Of a stretch of DNA of 64,000 bases, positions 61,601 to 64,000 are shown one piece after another. Origin of the DNA: Hormiphora californensis (lineage: Eukaryota > Ctenophora > Tentaculata > Cydippida > Pleurobrachiidae); assembly GCA_020137815.1 (NCBI GenBank), contig CM035356.1, positions 554,501 through 618,500 of the forward strand, read 5' to 3'. The position numbers and the translations under genes were made by a program. The notes beneath the pieces were generated by a model. That model was not told the origin of the DNA. It saw nothing but the letters and a program-made list of their open reading frames with translations, and did no database searches. How positions within the stretch are numbered: position 1 is the first letter of the stretch; the number at the start of each line of letters is the position of its first letter.

Positions 61601-63110
61601 ATAATATTAGGATTCAAAACTTGAACAGTACGTGATGTATTGTCTGTCTATATTTATCAGGAACCGACAGACACAAGTAAACAACCAATCACAACTCGCT
61701 ATTTAGGTCACGTGACTGGTTATCAGCCAATCATGGACCAGTATTTCCTGATTCGGTCGGTTCTTGATATTTATGGTTGTGCTCTAACTTCTGTCACAGT
61801 CAGCTGAACTCTCACCTTAGTTGATGCAACATTCTTTCTTTTTCTCTCTTTAGTAAAGGTAACAATCTTTCTTTTCTCTCTTTAGTAAAAGTAATAATAA
61901 TCTAGAGATACCTAATGCGCTGGTATTATGATCAGGATTGTCGCCTGGCCGTGTCCTCCTACTAAATGGACCCCTGTGTCTCCTAATTACACGACGTTGT
62001 CTGTCTGTTTGTCTGTCTGTCTGTGTGCCTGTACCTCTAATATTGATCCCATCCTGGGTGTCCTTCTTCTTGCTAACATCTGTCCGAATTAGGATGTGAT
62101 GCGTCTAGAGGGGGAGAGGGGGTGTTAGAACATGAAGCGAGATGTTAGTAGCGGCCGGTGTTACACTATCAGGGTATTGGTGCAGCTGCAGTCCCACTGC
62201 ATTGGGGATTATATTAGTAGGGAGGGAACAGTGTGTTATCTGACTCCACAGATAAGAAGTCTTGGAGGATAAACACGACGTCACAACTAGTGTGTACACT
62301 GTACTACCACGGAACTTCATGTCATAGAAACCAGAAATATCGGTGCAATATGTACATTACAACTGCTGTTTCAAACCCTCTCCAAAACACTCAAATTACA
62401 CTCACCAGATAAGAGCGGAGAGATGACCGGAAGAAGGTATCGGGATCCTCAATTCCAGCAAACAGATCCTTTTTATCCCAGCGGAAGGGAGCGGAGATAT
62501 AATCCACCTCCTGATCAGTTTCAAAGAAGTCCCATAACCGGTCCATACATCCTGGGTTGTCATCCACATCGACCTGTGGAGAGGATAGGTGTTAGCATGT
62601 TATCATTGTTTGTGTGACGTGTGTAGGTACATTGTACATTTGTACAAGTACACAATTATACACACACACACACAAACTGGATTTGTTAACAATACCCACA
62701 GCACATTTATTGGTGTGCGTGTGGGTATAATTGTAAGGAGTTATTATCACTAATCAGCATCAGCAGCATAGCAGCATAGTAAGAAAGGGAGATTATAGAA
62801 TATATGTCCCTCCCGGGTTTCATGCACAAAATCACACCAACATACATAACCACTTTCCCCCTCAAAATTAACCGATCATGGTCTGATAACTTTCCCAAAT
62901 TTTGTACCAAATTTCTGATATATTCAGATCCAATATTCATGCCCAAACCTTGTTGAACCTTCTCCACAGCCCGAGAAAGATATCAGCACATGTGCACAAC
63001 AATCGTGGTAGCTGCATAGTGATCACGTACTGGTCTCTTCTTCACAATCTTCTCCCTCTTGATATCTAGGAAGGCGCTAGTTGCAGTATCCTCCGCAGCT
63101 TCACACAACC
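55666..63110 (-). CDS. Anoctamin (TMEM16) channel/scramblase, 16 exons seen, 5' end missing
   Basis: Exons 63031-63110, 62406-62573, 62035-62104, 61480-61589, 59608-59822, 58998-59197, 58640-58774, 58305-58429, 57982-58125, 57586-57708, 57326-57420, 56959-57058, 56701-56884, 56451-56565, 56168-56273 and 55666-55764 all join in phase, giving about 690 residues. Anoctamins are dimeric ten-helix calcium-activated chloride channels or lipid scramblases. Signatures: [36 protein letters not shown] (helix 1), [65 protein letters not shown] and [20 protein letters not shown]. The extracellular part carries NWTDTCDYS. The 62406 exon resembles the dimerisation-domain end. N-terminal exons lie further right, possibly near 63200-63440 or outside. 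Paralogue unassigned. Confidence 0.95.
57070..57185. repeat. 39-bp tandem repeat in anoctamin intron
   Basis: About 2.7 copies of a unit containing GAGAAGTGTGTGAGTGAAGT and TGTACTGTGTGAGTAGTGTG. Confidence 0.85.
58466..58584. repeat. 29-bp tandem repeat in anoctamin intron
   Basis: Four copies of GGGGGCTAACTGTTCGAAAC followed by ATGTTAGTA, with C/T variation. Confidence 0.9.
59909..61461. mobile_element. hAT-like foldback element with 8-bp target duplication
   Basis: Begins GGCACTGTTAGGAATGGCCG and ends with its complement. GATATTTT flanks both sides (59901-59908 and 61462-61469), the 8-bp signature of hAT. Each arm is about 215 bp and made of nested CACTAACAAAAATT/AATTTTTGTTAGTG palindromes. 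A second element (60131-60991) lies between the arms. No transposase. Located in the anoctamin intron between exons 61480-61589 and 59608-59822. Confidence 0.9.
60131..60991. mobile_element. pogo-like element nested in the hAT foldback
   Basis: Ends CAGTCGGACCCCGATTTAAC and complement GTTAAATCGGGGTCCGACTG. TA precedes the left end; the right flank is CA, probably a mutated TA. Inside is a further palindrome (about 60257-60500) with arms around CGAACCGTCTAATTA and CACGTCCGAATCGTG, plus a third partial copy at 60655-60745. No open frame for a transposase. Confidence 0.8.
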
Positions 63111-64000
63111 CTCAAAACCTCCCCCTATAACAGGTATACAGCAAGTTCCTAGTCCCGGATAGAGGGGAGTTTCCTGACAGAGAACCCCGGTGATTCCAAC
63201 AACATTTCCTCAAACTATACTGCGATAGTAAGAGTGTCCGTGACGGATATTCAGTGTACTGTTTACTAGAACTACATCTGCATGGGGCTGCCGCTTCTTC
63301 TTGCTGTATCGACCACCATTTCGTATTGTCTGGTTATGATGATGAGTGTTTTCAGTCTGCTGGCATCGCCGACATATCAAGTCACTGGTTTGTACCGCTG
63401 CAGAAGCAGTTTCAATAACAGGTTTATGGGTGTGTATAAGGTGAAGAAGGGGGAAAGGCTCCTGATCCTGTCGTATGGGGGATGTTGCGGCGTCAGTTCG
63501 GACTACCTTTCGACGTTTCGCCCTCCTTTCCAGGTCCAGGCAGTCCGTGGCAGAGGAGCTGAGTGAAACAAATAGAAATTAGAGACTCAAAATACATCAA
63601 AAGTAGTGATCCACTGTGTGCAGACCGCATTTCAGTACTCTCTCTACTCTCTCTCTCTAATGTCTTTAATCTCTATCGCGTCCTACCAACTTACACGAAG
63701 TACTACCACAAGTTCCGTAATGTTATAGCAGGGGAGATACAAACTATTTAATATCAACTATGTAATATCAACTATGTAATATATCAGATAATGTATGAGG
63801 AATAGCTACGTAATAGAGACAGCCAGATCTAGGAAGATTAAGTTGTTTTGAACACACTGAGATCACATGATGATGAGAGAGAGAGGTCAGTTAGGACCGT
63901 CTTCAAAAGAAGAAAACGATTTCCGGGCCGCTACACTATACCTAGAGGTCACTATCTCTCATAAAGATACATGACTTAAGAAATAAAGAGAGATAGAGGA
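63111..64000. other. Right edge, possible anoctamin 5' exons
   Basis: A minus-strand frame over about 63230-63440 is open and Lys/Arg/His-rich (RYSKKKRQPHADVV), which could be an N-terminal exon, but I could not place in-phase splice sites. CT-rich sequence lies near 63640-63660. Nothing else supported. Confidence 0.3.

Overview
The window reads as nuclear DNA of an early-branching invertebrate animal. Genes are split by short GT-AG introns (mostly 60-400 bp), intergenic DNA is full of foldback DNA transposons, GA/CT microsatellites and minisatellites, and the gene set (Rab1, ITPK1, TIM22, anoctamin, tetraspanin, SLC46-type carrier, MAP10, carotenoid oxygenase, LURP-one-related protein) is typical of an animal. 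A sponge is my best guess, by inference only. No bacterial operon, phage, CRISPR array or tRNA/rRNA gene was seen.

Layout. 1-3.3 kb: minus-strand exons of a large extracellular repeat protein that runs off the left edge. 4-4.6 kb: nested palindromic MITEs. 5.7-6.6 kb: a three-exon LURP-one-related gene with a TTAA-flanked foldback MITE 35 bp upstream of its ATG. 7-11 kb: more MITEs. 11.2-14.5 kb: a complete 12-exon SLC46-like transporter. 15-17 kb: a hAT-type MITE and a dispersed palindromic repeat. 18.3-21.1 kb: a complete tetraspanin with a small secreted-protein gene nested antisense in one intron. 21.1-27.5 kb: gene-poor, with long CT/GA arrays. 27.7-30.1 kb: a complete eight-exon ITPK1 whose start codon lies in the last unit of a promoter-proximal tandem repeat. 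32.1-37.1 kb: Rab1, with apparent indels in its fourth exon. 37.9-40.3 kb: a foldback element carrying a 5'-truncated LINE with a 14-bp target duplication. 40.8-43.8 kb: further MITEs. 43.9-48.7 kb: a 4.8-kb array of a 33-bp minisatellite interrupted by a Harbinger-like foldback. 49.0-63.1 kb: a tightly packed run of minus-strand genes (MAP10, TIMM22, carotenoid oxygenase, anoctamin), with a 1.55-kb hAT-like foldback carrying a nested pogo-like element in one anoctamin intron.

The genes are unrelated housekeeping and membrane functions and do not form a pathway. The notable biology is the variety of palindromic DNA elements (TA, TTAA, TAA and 8-bp target duplications), their nesting, and the effect of repeats on gene starts and splice sites. 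Exon joins were checked by reading phase by hand. Where joins failed (Rab1 exon 4, parts of the left-edge gene) this is stated.
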